Below are positions 5,123 through 12,249 of a DNA stretch of 12,956 bases, one piece after another (positions within the stretch are counted from its first letter, which is position 1; each line of letters begins with the position of its first letter). The stretch lies in assembly GCA_035637315.1 (NCBI GenBank), contig DASPXK010000219.1, forward strand, positions 1 through 12,956, written 5' to 3'. This DNA is from DASPXK01 sp035637315. Lineage in GTDB: Bacteria; Chloroflexota; UBA6077; JACCZL01. Below the pieces are notes generated by a model. It saw only the letters and a list, made by a program, of their open reading frames with translations, searched no databases and was not told the DNA's origin. The position numbers and the translations under genes were made by a program.

Positions 5123-6295
5123 TCAGGCTCCCCCGGCAGACTTGAACGGCCGAACCTGCTCGTACTGTCCGCCGACGATGGGGACCGGGTCGACGCCCAG
5201 CCACTGCTCGAGCATGGTGCCGTAGATGCCGCGGAAGTCGATCGTGTGACGCAAGTCTTCGCCGTTGAGCCACTCAGAATGCGCCAACGGCGGGTACTCG
5301 GCGTACAGGCCGCCCTGGACCGTGTCGCCAATGATCAGCGCGCCACCGCCGGAGCCGTGGTCAGTGCCACTCCCGTTGTCCTTGACGCGGCGGCCGAACT
5401 CGGTGAACACCAAAATGGCCACGTTGTCAGCAGCGTCGTGCTCGCGCAAGTCTCGCATTAGGTCGGTTATCGCGCCGGATAGCTCGCCGAGGAGCTTGGC
5501 GTGGGTGGGTATCTCCTGCGCGTGGTGGTCGTAGCCGGGGTGCTGGGTATAGAAGATCCGCGTCCCAAGCCCGGCCGTGTGAACGCGGACGACGTCGCGG
5601 AGGCCCTTGGCGATCGGGTTGTCGGCGTACTGAACGGTCGAGGTGTAGCGGCGGGGCGCTTCCTTGAGCAGCTCGGCGCCGGTCAGCACGCACTGGCCGG
5701 TCTCGCACAGATAGTCCATAACCAGGCCGGTCCCCACGGCCGGCGTGTACATGCGCTTGAAGACATCCAGGTCCTGCTCGCGCTCCTCGGCCACCTGGAT
5801 GCTGTTCATCATGCCGTAGTTATCCAGGTTGTCCACCGAGGTGGCCGTCACGCCCGGGGCGGCCATCGCGCGCGGCAGCCCGCGGCCAAAGCTCACGCCG
5901 GTTAGCGGGTTCTCGCCTTTGGGGTCCAGCTCGCGAATCACCTTCGCCAGCCAGCCTTCAGTGGCGATCTTGTTCGGCTCGCAAGTGTGCCAGATATCCA
6001 TCGCTCGAAAGTGCGAGCGACTCGAGTTCTGGTAGCCGATACCCTGGACCACTGCCACGCTGCCTGCTTGAAACAGCTGTCGCATCGGCTCGGCCGATGG
6101 ATGGAAGCCGAGAGTGTCGTTGATCGGCAGGACCTTGTCTTCAGGGATACTGACGACCGGGCGGCTGTCGTAGTAGACGCCCTGGGTGAAAGGCACCAGG
6201 GTGTTCATGAAGTCGTTGCCGCCAGAAAGCTGAATGACGACCAGGACCGGATCCTCTGTCTTTCCGTTGCCCTTGCCGCTTGCGCTTGGTGACAT
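5123..6295 (-). CDS. DUF1501 family protein (alkaline-phosphatase-like fold)
   Basis: The 390-residue protein has the family landmarks. VIQLSGGNDFMNTLVP is at 19-34 and SHFRAMDIWHT at 94-104. HPGYDHHAQ is at 252-260, near the usual GxDxHxxQ position. FTEFGRRVKDNGSGTDHG at 297-314 holds the most conserved metal-type residues. DUF1501 (COG4102) proteins are distant sulfatase/alkaline-phosphatase relatives of unknown substrate, commonly encoded next to DUF1800. Most that I know begin with a twin-arginine signal. Here the N-terminus MSPSASGKGNGKTED has none, so the protein appears not to be exported by Tat. The ATG at 6295 is chosen: GGAGG lies ten bases upstream, and the upstream TTG at 6346 would overlap DUF1800 and add non-family sequence. 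There are 19 bases between the DUF1800 stop and this start. Confidence 0.92.
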   Translation of the reverse strand: MSPSASGKGNGKTEDPVLVVIQLSGGNDFMNTLVPFTQGVYYDSRPVVSIPEDKVLPINDTLGFHPSAEPMRQLFQAGSVAVVQGIGYQNSSRSHFRAMDIWHTCEPNKIATEGWLAKVIRELDPKGENPLTGVSFGRGLPRAMAAPGVTATSVDNLDNYGMMNSIQVAEEREQDLDVFKRMYTPAVGTGLVMDYLCETGQCVLTGAELLKEAPRRYTSTVQYADNPIAKGLRDVVRVHTAGLGTRIFYTQHPGYDHHAQEIPTHAKLLGELSGAITDLMRDLREHDAADNVAILVFTEFGRRVKDNGSGTDHGSGGGALIIGDTVQGGLYAEYPPLAHSEWLNGEDLRHTIDFRGIYGTMLEQWLGVDPVPIVGGQYEQVRPFKSAGGA

Positions 6296-6314
6296 CGCTG
6301 GGCTCCCTCCTTGC

Positions 6315-7721
6315 TCAGGCGAACTGGTACTCTCGTGAGGCCACAATCAGGGTCAGCATTCGGCCGATCCGAGCCTCGCTCACGTTGCGCTCCGCTTCGC
6401 TCCCGAAGGTCAGGTGACCCTCGCTCTCGGCAAACTCCAGCAGCGCCGTGCGGGTCTCCGGACACACCTCGAGCGGCCCGGCCAGATCGAGGCAGCGATC
6501 GACGAACTCGGCTGGCCCGATCGGCGGACCTGCCGCGCTCAGCCGCTCGGCGATCAGCCGCGGCCCGGGCTTGGACACATCCTTGACGAGGTTCACGGCG
6601 AAGTTGACCCGTTCGGTGAGCGTACCGCCGTCGATCCACTCCTTCCCCGTATGCCAGCCCTCGACTGTCGGCGGGTCCATGAGCTTCTGGCCCATCACAA
6701 TGGATGCCGCGTCCAGCGTCTGCAGGCCAGGCTCCACGCTCCGATAATCGCCAGACAGCTTTAGCGTGCCGGCGATCAGCTCGGCCGGGCACTTGACCCG
6801 CGTGAAGCGGGCAGCCTTGAAGAAGTCCGAGTTGAACAACGTCTGCATGACCGACCGAATGTCGGCGTCCGAGTCGAAGTACGATTTCATCAGCGTGGCG
6901 ACCGCGTCGGGGTCGCGCGGCGGCGTCGCGCTCCAGGCCGGGACCTGCGGTTCATCGGCCACGAAGAAGTTGTAGATGTGGCGACAGATGAAGCGGGCGG
7001 TCGCCTCCTGCTTGACGATGATCTCGACGATGTCCTCGCCGTTGAAGCTCCCGGTCTGGCCCAGGAACGTCTTCTCGCTCTCGTCGTGGTCGTCGGCTCG
7101 GTAGACGAAGGCGGACGGGTAGTGGCCGTACGGGTAGAGCGGGATCGGCTGCTCGAACGTCCAGCCGGTGAAGGCCCGGGCGACGTTCTTGATGTCGGTC
7201 TCGGTGTAATTGCCGATCCCCATCGAGAACAACTCGAGTAGCTCGCGGCCGTAGTTCTCGTTGATCTCACCGGCGTGGTTCTCGTTGTTGTCCAGCCAGT
7301 AGATCATGGCCGGGTCCCGGGACAGGTCGAGCAGCAGCGTCCGAAGGTTCGCCAGCCCGTTGCGGCGCAGCATCTGGATGTGCTGGACCATGGCCGGGGT
7401 ATGCTCACTCTTGGTCCAGCCGGTTGCGAACACGTGGTGCCAGAAGAGCGCCATCTTCTCTTCGAGCGGGCGCCTGGTGTTGACCATTCGGTAAAACCAG
7501 CGCCCGTTCCAGGTCGCGTTGTTATCCCGGTTCGCGGCCAAATGCGGGTAGTAGCGGCCGAGGACGTCATCTTCCAGCTCCGGGAGCCGCTCCGGGTGGA
7601 CGAGGTCATCGACCACCGCCTCGTAGGGCCGAGCGGCGTACGCCTCGAGCTCATCTCGAGACGCTCCAAAACCCGCCCGGCGCAGCAGGTGCGCCATCAG
7701 CGCAATCCGGTCAACCGCCAT
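6315..7721 (-). CDS. DUF1800 family protein
   Basis: The 468-residue protein carries the DUF1800 (COG5267) hallmarks in order. HLLRRAGFGAS is at 11-21 and EEKMALFWHHVFAT at 87-100. DPAMIYWLDN is at 136-145, NENYGRELLELFSMGIGNYT at 154-173 and ARAFTGW at 181-187. CPAELIAGTL is at 311-320, and the DPPTVEGWHTG-type motif at 349-359. The function of the family is unknown; it is nearly always linked to DUF1501, which suggests a two-component complex. No signal peptide is visible. The ATG at 7721 follows AGGAGG (7727-7732) by five bases. The frame stays open 135 codons further, but that part is antisense to the divergent hydrolase gene and is rejected. It is first in the three-gene operon, so the promoter should lie in 7722-7893. 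Confidence 0.93.
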   Translation of the reverse strand: MAVDRIALMAHLLRRAGFGASRDELEAYAARPYEAVVDDLVHPERLPELEDDVLGRYYPHLAANRDNNATWNGRWFYRMVNTRRPLEEKMALFWHHVFATGWTKSEHTPAMVQHIQMLRRNGLANLRTLLLDLSRDPAMIYWLDNNENHAGEINENYGRELLELFSMGIGNYTETDIKNVARAFTGWTFEQPIPLYPYGHYPSAFVYRADDHDESEKTFLGQTGSFNGEDIVEIIVKQEATARFICRHIYNFFVADEPQVPAWSATPPRDPDAVATLMKSYFDSDADIRSVMQTLFNSDFFKAARFTRVKCPAELIAGTLKLSGDYRSVEPGLQTLDAASIVMGQKLMDPPTVEGWHTGKEWIDGGTLTERVNFAVNLVKDVSKPGPRLIAERLSAAGPPIGPAEFVDRCLDLAGPLEVCPETRTALLEFAESEGHLTFGSEAERNVSEARIGRMLTLIVASREYQFA

Positions 7722-7893
7722 AGCCACCTCCTCTGCCCCAGGCACGCTCTCAGAATGGCTGGGAACGTTGGCCATTTTCATGCAGACAGCACGCCCGATA
7801 CGGACTCCGGCAGTGTACCCGAATCGGCTGCGGGACGCCGCCCTCCGACGGGGAAAGCGCTGGTTCCCCCGGTTGGACGAGAATACAGCTAGC
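7722..7893. promoter_or_regulatory. Divergent intergenic region
   Basis: These 172 bases separate the DUF1800 operon (minus) from the membrane hydrolase gene (plus) and must hold at least the operon promoter. Apart from the AGGAGG at 7727-7732, I found no -35/-10 pair or operator palindrome convincing enough to call on either strand. Codon third positions from 7780 to 7893 are not strongly GC-biased, so this stretch is probably not coding for the hydrolase N-terminus. Confidence 0.5.
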
Positions 7894-9558
7894 ATGGCGG
7901 AGCCCGGACGCCCTTCCGCTGGCCCGCGGAGATATACCCAGGTCGCTCTTCCCACCCCAGCGGCAGCGGAACCACTGCCGGTTGCGGCTCCTGACGGGGG
8001 TGGAAAGGTTGCCGTGCTCGTGTGCCACGGAATGGGGCAGCAGGTCCCCTTTGAGTCGGTGGACGGCGTGGTGAGGGCTCTGCGCCTGGCCGAGGAGTGC
8101 CTGACTAATGACGAGTGCCAGGTCACGGCGACTGTGGTGAAGCTAAAGCACGCGGGCGGAGAGGAAACGCTCCCCCGAGCCGAGATGACGCTGAGGGGCG
8201 CTGACGATCGCGAGCGTAAGGTGCACGTCTACGAGGCGTACTGGGCCCCACTGACGGAGGGCAGGGTCTCGTCGCCAGACGTGGTCAACTTCCTCTTCGA
8301 TGCGTTCCGGAACGGCCTTCAAAATGGGACCGCCGGAAGGTGGCATCGCTGGATGTTCGGCAAGATTCGTCGGTTCTCAACTGGACGTGCCGCCCTCGAG
8401 ATCGTGGGTGCCTATCTCGTGGTCCTGCCGCTCTTGTTGATCAACGCGACTATCGCCGCCGTGGCCGCGGCGCGCGTGACCATTGGGTACTTCACTGGGT
8501 GGCCCAGCGATGCCCTCATCGGCGATCTGACCGTCGACATCCTCCTCCTGCTAATCGCTGCGGCCGCGATCATCGTCGGCTCATGGCTGCCGGGCTCGTA
8601 TCGCAACAAACGCTTCGCGCCCGAGGCGCTGTGCAGGAATAGGATCTGGCAAACCTGGCGGCTGAGCGAGCCGATCCGCCGAGTCTGCTGGGTCTTCGTC
8701 TGGACCGGCCTGAGTGTGCCTCTGCCAGTCGGGCTCCTGATTCTGTTTCACCTCCTGTGGCACGTCCCGAGCAGCGCAGAGATGACCTGGAGCAGGGTCG
8801 GCATCGACCTGTTTGACTGGTTCGACTGGCGGCACCAGTACAACGGCATGGCCTGGAGAATATTCACCGTCGTGACCTGGGGTCTGGCCCTCTGGACCTG
8901 TTCCGCCGCACGCTCGTACCTCGTTCAATCGCTCGGCGATGTTGCCGCCTACGTCTCGGCGTACTCGGTCAACAAGTTCTGGGAGGTGCGGGCCAGCATC
9001 AAGGATGCGGCGCTCACGGTCGCCCGCGCGATCTACGGCGCAAAACGAGTCAGCCCGGCCGGAGCCGAAACGGAGGAATTCGAGTACGCGCGGGTGATCG
9101 TCGTGGGCCACTCGCTCGGGTCGGTGCTAGCCTACGACACGCTCAACACCCTGATCAAACAGGACCTCATCAACCAGGTCGTGCACGACCCAGTGCTAGA
9201 CGTGGTGGCGCGGACCGAACTCCTGCTGACGCTCGGCTCACCGCTAGACAAGACGGCGTTCATCTTCACGACCCAGACATCGACCGAGGTCCAGGTGCGC
9301 GAGGCGCTGGCGGCGGCGGCCCAGCCGATGATCGTGGACTACGCGTACCGTCCCCGTCGCTGGATCAACATCTGGTCGCCCAACGACTGGATCGGCGGAC
9401 CACTCCACTACTACGACGACGACTCGACCGCGCCCAATCCGAAGCGGGTCGACAACCGTCCAGACCCCGATGCCTGCACCCCGCTTCTGGCGCACAACGA
9501 GTACTGGACCAACAAGATGTTCGTGCAGGCCCTCCACGAGGGGACCACGAGCACCTGA
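7894..9558 (+). CDS. Multi-pass membrane protein with alpha/beta-hydrolase (lipase-like) motifs
   Basis: The 554-residue protein begins with a hydrolase strand and loop VLVCHGMGQQVPFES near 42-56, a likely oxyanion loop. VYEAYWAPLTEGRVSSPD follows. A membrane block has hydrophobic segments at about 166-194, 212-231, 263-288 and 322-342. The hydrolase part then resumes with VIVVGHSLGSVLAYDTLN at 401-418 (nucleophile Ser407), TLGSPLDK, WSPNDWIGG (Asp498, possible acid) and LLAHNEYW (His534, possible base). The membrane block is thus inserted inside the hydrolase fold. HGMGQQ proteins recur in bacteria without a known role; a lipid or ester substrate at the membrane is an inference. The ATG at 7894 is preferred over upstream TTG 7768 and ATG 7780 because no ribosome site or coding bias supports the longer form. 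It is the only + strand gene of the central region. Confidence 0.8.
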   Translation: MAEPGRPSAGPRRYTQVALPTPAAAEPLPVAAPDGGGKVAVLVCHGMGQQVPFESVDGVVRALRLAEECLTNDECQVTATVVKLKHAGGEETLPRAEMTLRGADDRERKVHVYEAYWAPLTEGRVSSPDVVNFLFDAFRNGLQNGTAGRWHRWMFGKIRRFSTGRAALEIVGAYLVVLPLLLINATIAAVAAARVTIGYFTGWPSDALIGDLTVDILLLLIAAAAIIVGSWLPGSYRNKRFAPEALCRNRIWQTWRLSEPIRRVCWVFVWTGLSVPLPVGLLILFHLLWHVPSSAEMTWSRVGIDLFDWFDWRHQYNGMAWRIFTVVTWGLALWTCSAARSYLVQSLGDVAAYVSAYSVNKFWEVRASIKDAALTVARAIYGAKRVSPAGAETEEFEYARVIVVGHSLGSVLAYDTLNTLIKQDLINQVVHDPVLDVVARTELLLTLGSPLDKTAFIFTTQTSTEVQVREALAAAAQPMIVDYAYRPRRWINIWSPNDWIGGPLHYYDDDSTAPNPKRVDNRPDPDACTPLLAHNEYWTNKMFVQALHEGTTST

Positions 9559-9560
9559 GC

Positions 9561-9583
9561 CTGACGAGCTCGCCAGCCGTCAG
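9561..9583. terminator. Small hairpin between convergent genes
   Basis: CTGACG (9561-9566) pairs perfectly with CGTCAG (9578-9583) across an 11-base loop, inside the 29-bp gap between the convergent membrane hydrolase and ABC permease genes. It could help separate the two transcripts in both directions. There is no T-run on either side and the stem is only six pairs, so the call is weak. Confidence 0.3.
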
Positions 9584-9587
9584 CAGG

Positions 9588-10367
9588 TCACCCGCCGGCC
9601 TGCCAGAAGAGCACGCGGCGCTCGAGCAGTGTCAAGCCGCCGATCAGGGCGATGCCCATGGCGCCGATGGTGGCAACGCCGGCCAGAGCGGTGCTGGTGT
9701 CGAGGTTGGCGTTGGCCAGCAGCACCACCCGTCCGAGCCCGCGGTCGCCGCCGACCCATTCCGCGATCACGGCCCCCAACAGCGCGAGCGTGGAGGAGAC
9801 CTTGACCGCCGCGAACAAATGTGGCAGCGCGGCCGGGAGCCGCAGCAGCACCGCCTCCTCGAGCGGGGTGGCGTTCAGGGTGGCGAAGACGTCACGCGCC
9901 GCGGGCAGCTCGGTCCGCAGGCCGGTGACCGTCCCGATCAGCACTGGAAAGAAGGTCAGCAGGGCCGCGATGAGCACCCGCGGCAGCGGCCCAAAGCCGA
10001 ACCAGAGCACGAAGAGGGGCGCCACGATCACCACCGGCGTCACCTTGGCCAGCACGGCGATCGGCAGCAGCGCGCGCTCCAGCCAGCGCCAGTGCGCCAT
10101 CAGCAGCCCGGCCAGCAAGGCCAGCCCACCCCCAAGCGCCAGGCCGGCCAGCGCCTCGGCGAGCGTCACACCGCCTTCAGTCAAAAAGAAGGTCGCGTCG
10201 CCGAGCCAGCGCGCCGCGACCACGCTGGGGGCCGGCAGCAGGAAGCTCGCAACCCCTCTGGCGCGAACCACGCCCTCCCAAACCAGCAGGGCGCCCGTCA
10301 ACACGGCCACTGTTGGAAGCGTCGAGCGCCAGCGCTCCAGGGCCAGATAAGTTCTAAAGCGGGTCAT
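9588..10367 (-). CDS. ABC transporter permease (NitT/TauT/ThiX/RibX type)
   Basis: The 259-residue inner-membrane protein is a typical BPD_transp_1 permease with about six hydrophobic segments (17-35, 69-91, 98-124, 131-150, 190-206, 228-248). FLLPAPSVV at 42-50 and VTPVVIVAPLFVLWFGFGPLP at 109-129 match the branch that includes SsuC, TauC, ThiX and RibX. The cytoplasmic EAA-like loop that docks on the ATPase is FATLNATPLEEAVLLRLPAALP at 161-182. Length is normal. Its ATG at 10367 overlaps the ATPase stop in an ATGA, with GGGGAG upstream, so it is translationally coupled. It would form a homodimeric channel with the ATPase and lipoprotein receptor of the same operon. Confidence 0.93.
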   Translation of the reverse strand: MTRFRTYLALERWRSTLPTVAVLTGALLVWEGVVRARGVASFLLPAPSVVAARWLGDATFFLTEGGVTLAEALAGLALGGGLALLAGLLMAHWRWLERALLPIAVLAKVTPVVIVAPLFVLWFGFGPLPRVLIAALLTFFPVLIGTVTGLRTELPAARDVFATLNATPLEEAVLLRLPAALPHLFAAVKVSSTLALLGAVIAEWVGGDRGLGRVVLLANANLDTSTALAGVATIGAMGIALIGGLTLLERRVLFWQAGG

Positions 10368-11218
10368 CCTGGCTCCCCAGGAAAGACCGTCGCAAGCGCG
10401 GACTTCAGGCGCTGGACGCAGGCACCGAAACCAGGCTGGTCGTACCGCCGTGGGCGGGCCAGGTCGATTGCCAGATCCGCCAGGACCCTGGCGGGCCGAG
10501 GGGACAGGACGATCACGCGGTCGCCGAGGCGGACCGCCTCCGTCACGCTGTGGGTCACCAGCAGCGTCGTTGGCCGACTGGCCAGGCGCACCTCCAGCAG
10601 CAGATCGCCGAGTCGTTCGCGGGTCAGTTCGTCGAGGTTGGCGAACGGCTCATCCAGAAACAGAAAGACCGGTTCGGCCACCAGGGCGCGCGCGAGCGCC
10701 GCCCGCTGACGCATCCCGCCGGACAGCTCGTGAGGATAGCGATCCGCGCTGTCGGCCAGGCCAACCCTGCCGAGGGCTGCCATCACGGCGTCGTCATCAG
10801 CCGAACGGCGCCCACCGAGCGTCAGCGCCAACGCCGCATTGCCACGTACCGTGCGCCACGGCAGCAGCCCGTCGTCCTGCGCGAGCCAGCCGATCGAGTG
10901 GCGCCTTCGCGCCACGACCGGCGGCCGCCCGGCCAGCTCGACCAGACCGGCCGTTGGCTCGAGCAGGCCGCTCAGGACCCGAAGCAGCGTCGACTTGCCG
11001 CATCCGCTTGGGCCGAGGACGACGACAAGCTCGCCCGTCTCGACGAGCAGGTCGACCCGCCCCAGCGCCTGGACCGTTCCGGCCCGCGCTCGGTAGTCGT
11101 GTCGAACCCCCAGGGCCCGGACGGCCAAAGCCGTGCTCGGGAGCGAATCAGATTCCGTCGAGCTAGCGGGCCGGTCGCCCGGCCCAGCGAACGTCGCCTC
11201 GGCTCGCGCCGAGATCAT
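10364..11218 (-). CDS. ABC transporter ATP-binding protein (NitT/TauT/ThiZ type)
   Basis: The 284-residue ATPase is complete. Walker A GPSGCGKS is at 69-76, the Q-loop Gln114 in WLAQDDGLLPW, the signature LSGGMRQ at 165-171, Walker B FLFLDEP with catalytic Glu190, and the switch His223 in VTHSVTEAV. A region of about 30 residues before the nucleotide-binding domain is poorly conserved in such proteins. It energises the adjacent permease at the cytoplasmic face. The ATG at 11218 overlaps the stop of the binding-protein gene (ATGA); the frame continues upstream but only antisense-like sequence is found there. The C-terminal ARPRRYDQPGF is typical of the SsuB/TauB/ThiZ group. Ligand is set by the binding protein. 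Confidence 0.95.
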   Translation of the reverse strand: MISARAEATFAGPGDRPASSTESDSLPSTALAVRALGVRHDYRARAGTVQALGRVDLLVETGELVVVLGPSGCGKSTLLRVLSGLLEPTAGLVELAGRPPVVARRRHSIGWLAQDDGLLPWRTVRGNAALALTLGGRRSADDDAVMAALGRVGLADSADRYPHELSGGMRQRAALARALVAEPVFLFLDEPFANLDELTRERLGDLLLEVRLASRPTTLLVTHSVTEAVRLGDRVIVLSPRPARVLADLAIDLARPRRYDQPGFGACVQRLKSALATVFPGEPG

Positions 11219-12249
11219 GGCCAGAGCGGCCGCCCGTCGCGGTAGACCGCGCGAAGGATCCGATCGGTGAAGGCCGTGTCCACGTCGAGCGGTGTCTTCA
11301 GGCCGTCGAAGGCGAGCAGCGAGTCGTGCAGCGCCTGCCACTGGTCATGGCTAGCCCAGCCGAGGCCGTTGGTCCGCGTGATCGGGCCCTCGGCCATCTC
11401 CAGCTCGACCCGCAGCATGGCCAGCTGGTGGGCGCGGTCTTCGTTGGGCGCGAACTGCATCACCACGTCCGTCGCCGTCTCCGGGTCCTCACGCGCGAAG
11501 GCAATCCCGCGCAGGGTGGCTTTGAGGAAACGCTCGAGCAGGTTGGCGTCCGTGTCGACCAGCTCCTGGCGGGTGAGATATGTCAGCCCGAGACCCGGCA
11601 CGCCGTAATCCGTCGGGCGGAACAGTCGGACCGCGACACCAAGTCGCTGGAGGGTGTCGGGCTCATTGGACTCGAACACGGGATAGACGTCCACCTTACC
11701 GGCCGCCAGAAGGCGTGGATCGAAGCCGACCGGCACTTCCTGGATTCGGCCGCGGTCCACGCCATTGGCAACCAGCATCGCCACGTAATCTGGGGTTGGG
11801 TGGATCTTGAAACCCACCAGATGGCCCTCCCAGTCACGCGGCGAGCGAATGTCCGAGCTTTCAAGCACCGCGTAGGCCCGATCGCTGCGCTGCCCCAACA
11901 GCGCAAAGGCCGTCACCGGCAGACCTTCCGAACGGCGCTGGAGGAACGCATCGCTCGCGGCCGTGGTGACGTCCACGCTGCCCTGCAGCAGGAGCTTCAG
12001 ATGCTCGCCCTGGCCGCTGGAATGCGTGATCTCGACGTTCAAGCCCTGGGCCGCGAAGTAGCCGTTGGTCTGGGCCAGGTACACGCCGACGAACGGGAGG
12101 TTCGCCTGGGCCTTGTAGCCAGCCATGAAATGCAGCGTGCGCGGCGTCGGGGCGGGCGAGGCGGGCAATCCGCACGCCGACGCGAAGAGGACCAAGGCGA
12201 CACCGTTCAGCGTGAACGCCCGCGTGACGCTGAGCGACGCTCTTCTCAT
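11215..12249 (-). CDS. ABC transporter substrate-binding lipoprotein, NMT1/THI5-like
   Basis: The 344-residue protein begins MRRASLSVTR, then a hydrophobic stretch and a lipobox ASAC with Cys26 as the likely lipidated residue, so it should be anchored outside the membrane. The mature part follows NMT1/THI5 (PF09084): FVGVYLAQTNGYFAAQGLNV at 52-71, then GQGEHLKLLLQGSVDVTT, and VDVYPVFESNEPD at about 191-203. Relatives ThiY (pyrimidine precursor of thiamine) and RibY (riboflavin, described in Chloroflexus) share this layout; nitrate and sulfonate receptors are more distant. I cannot tell these ligands apart by eye. The ATG at 12249 overlaps the stop of the PPOX gene. The longer frame to 12474 is rejected because the signal peptide starts here. 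Confidence 0.9.
   Translation of the reverse strand: MRRASLSVTRAFTLNGVALVLFASACGLPASPAPTPRTLHFMAGYKAQANLPFVGVYLAQTNGYFAAQGLNVEITHSSGQGEHLKLLLQGSVDVTTAASDAFLQRRSEGLPVTAFALLGQRSDRAYAVLESSDIRSPRDWEGHLVGFKIHPTPDYVAMLVANGVDRGRIQEVPVGFDPRLLAAGKVDVYPVFESNEPDTLQRLGVAVRLFRPTDYGVPGLGLTYLTRQELVDTDANLLERFLKATLRGIAFAREDPETATDVVMQFAPNEDRAHQLAMLRVELEMAEGPITRTNGLGWASHDQWQALHDSLLAFDGLKTPLDVDTAFTDRILRAVYRDGRPLWP

Noticed and set aside
7722..8126. 135-residue N-terminal extension of DUF1800
   Set aside because: It is antisense to the divergent hydrolase gene, and AGGAGG at 7727-7732 supports the ATG at 7721.
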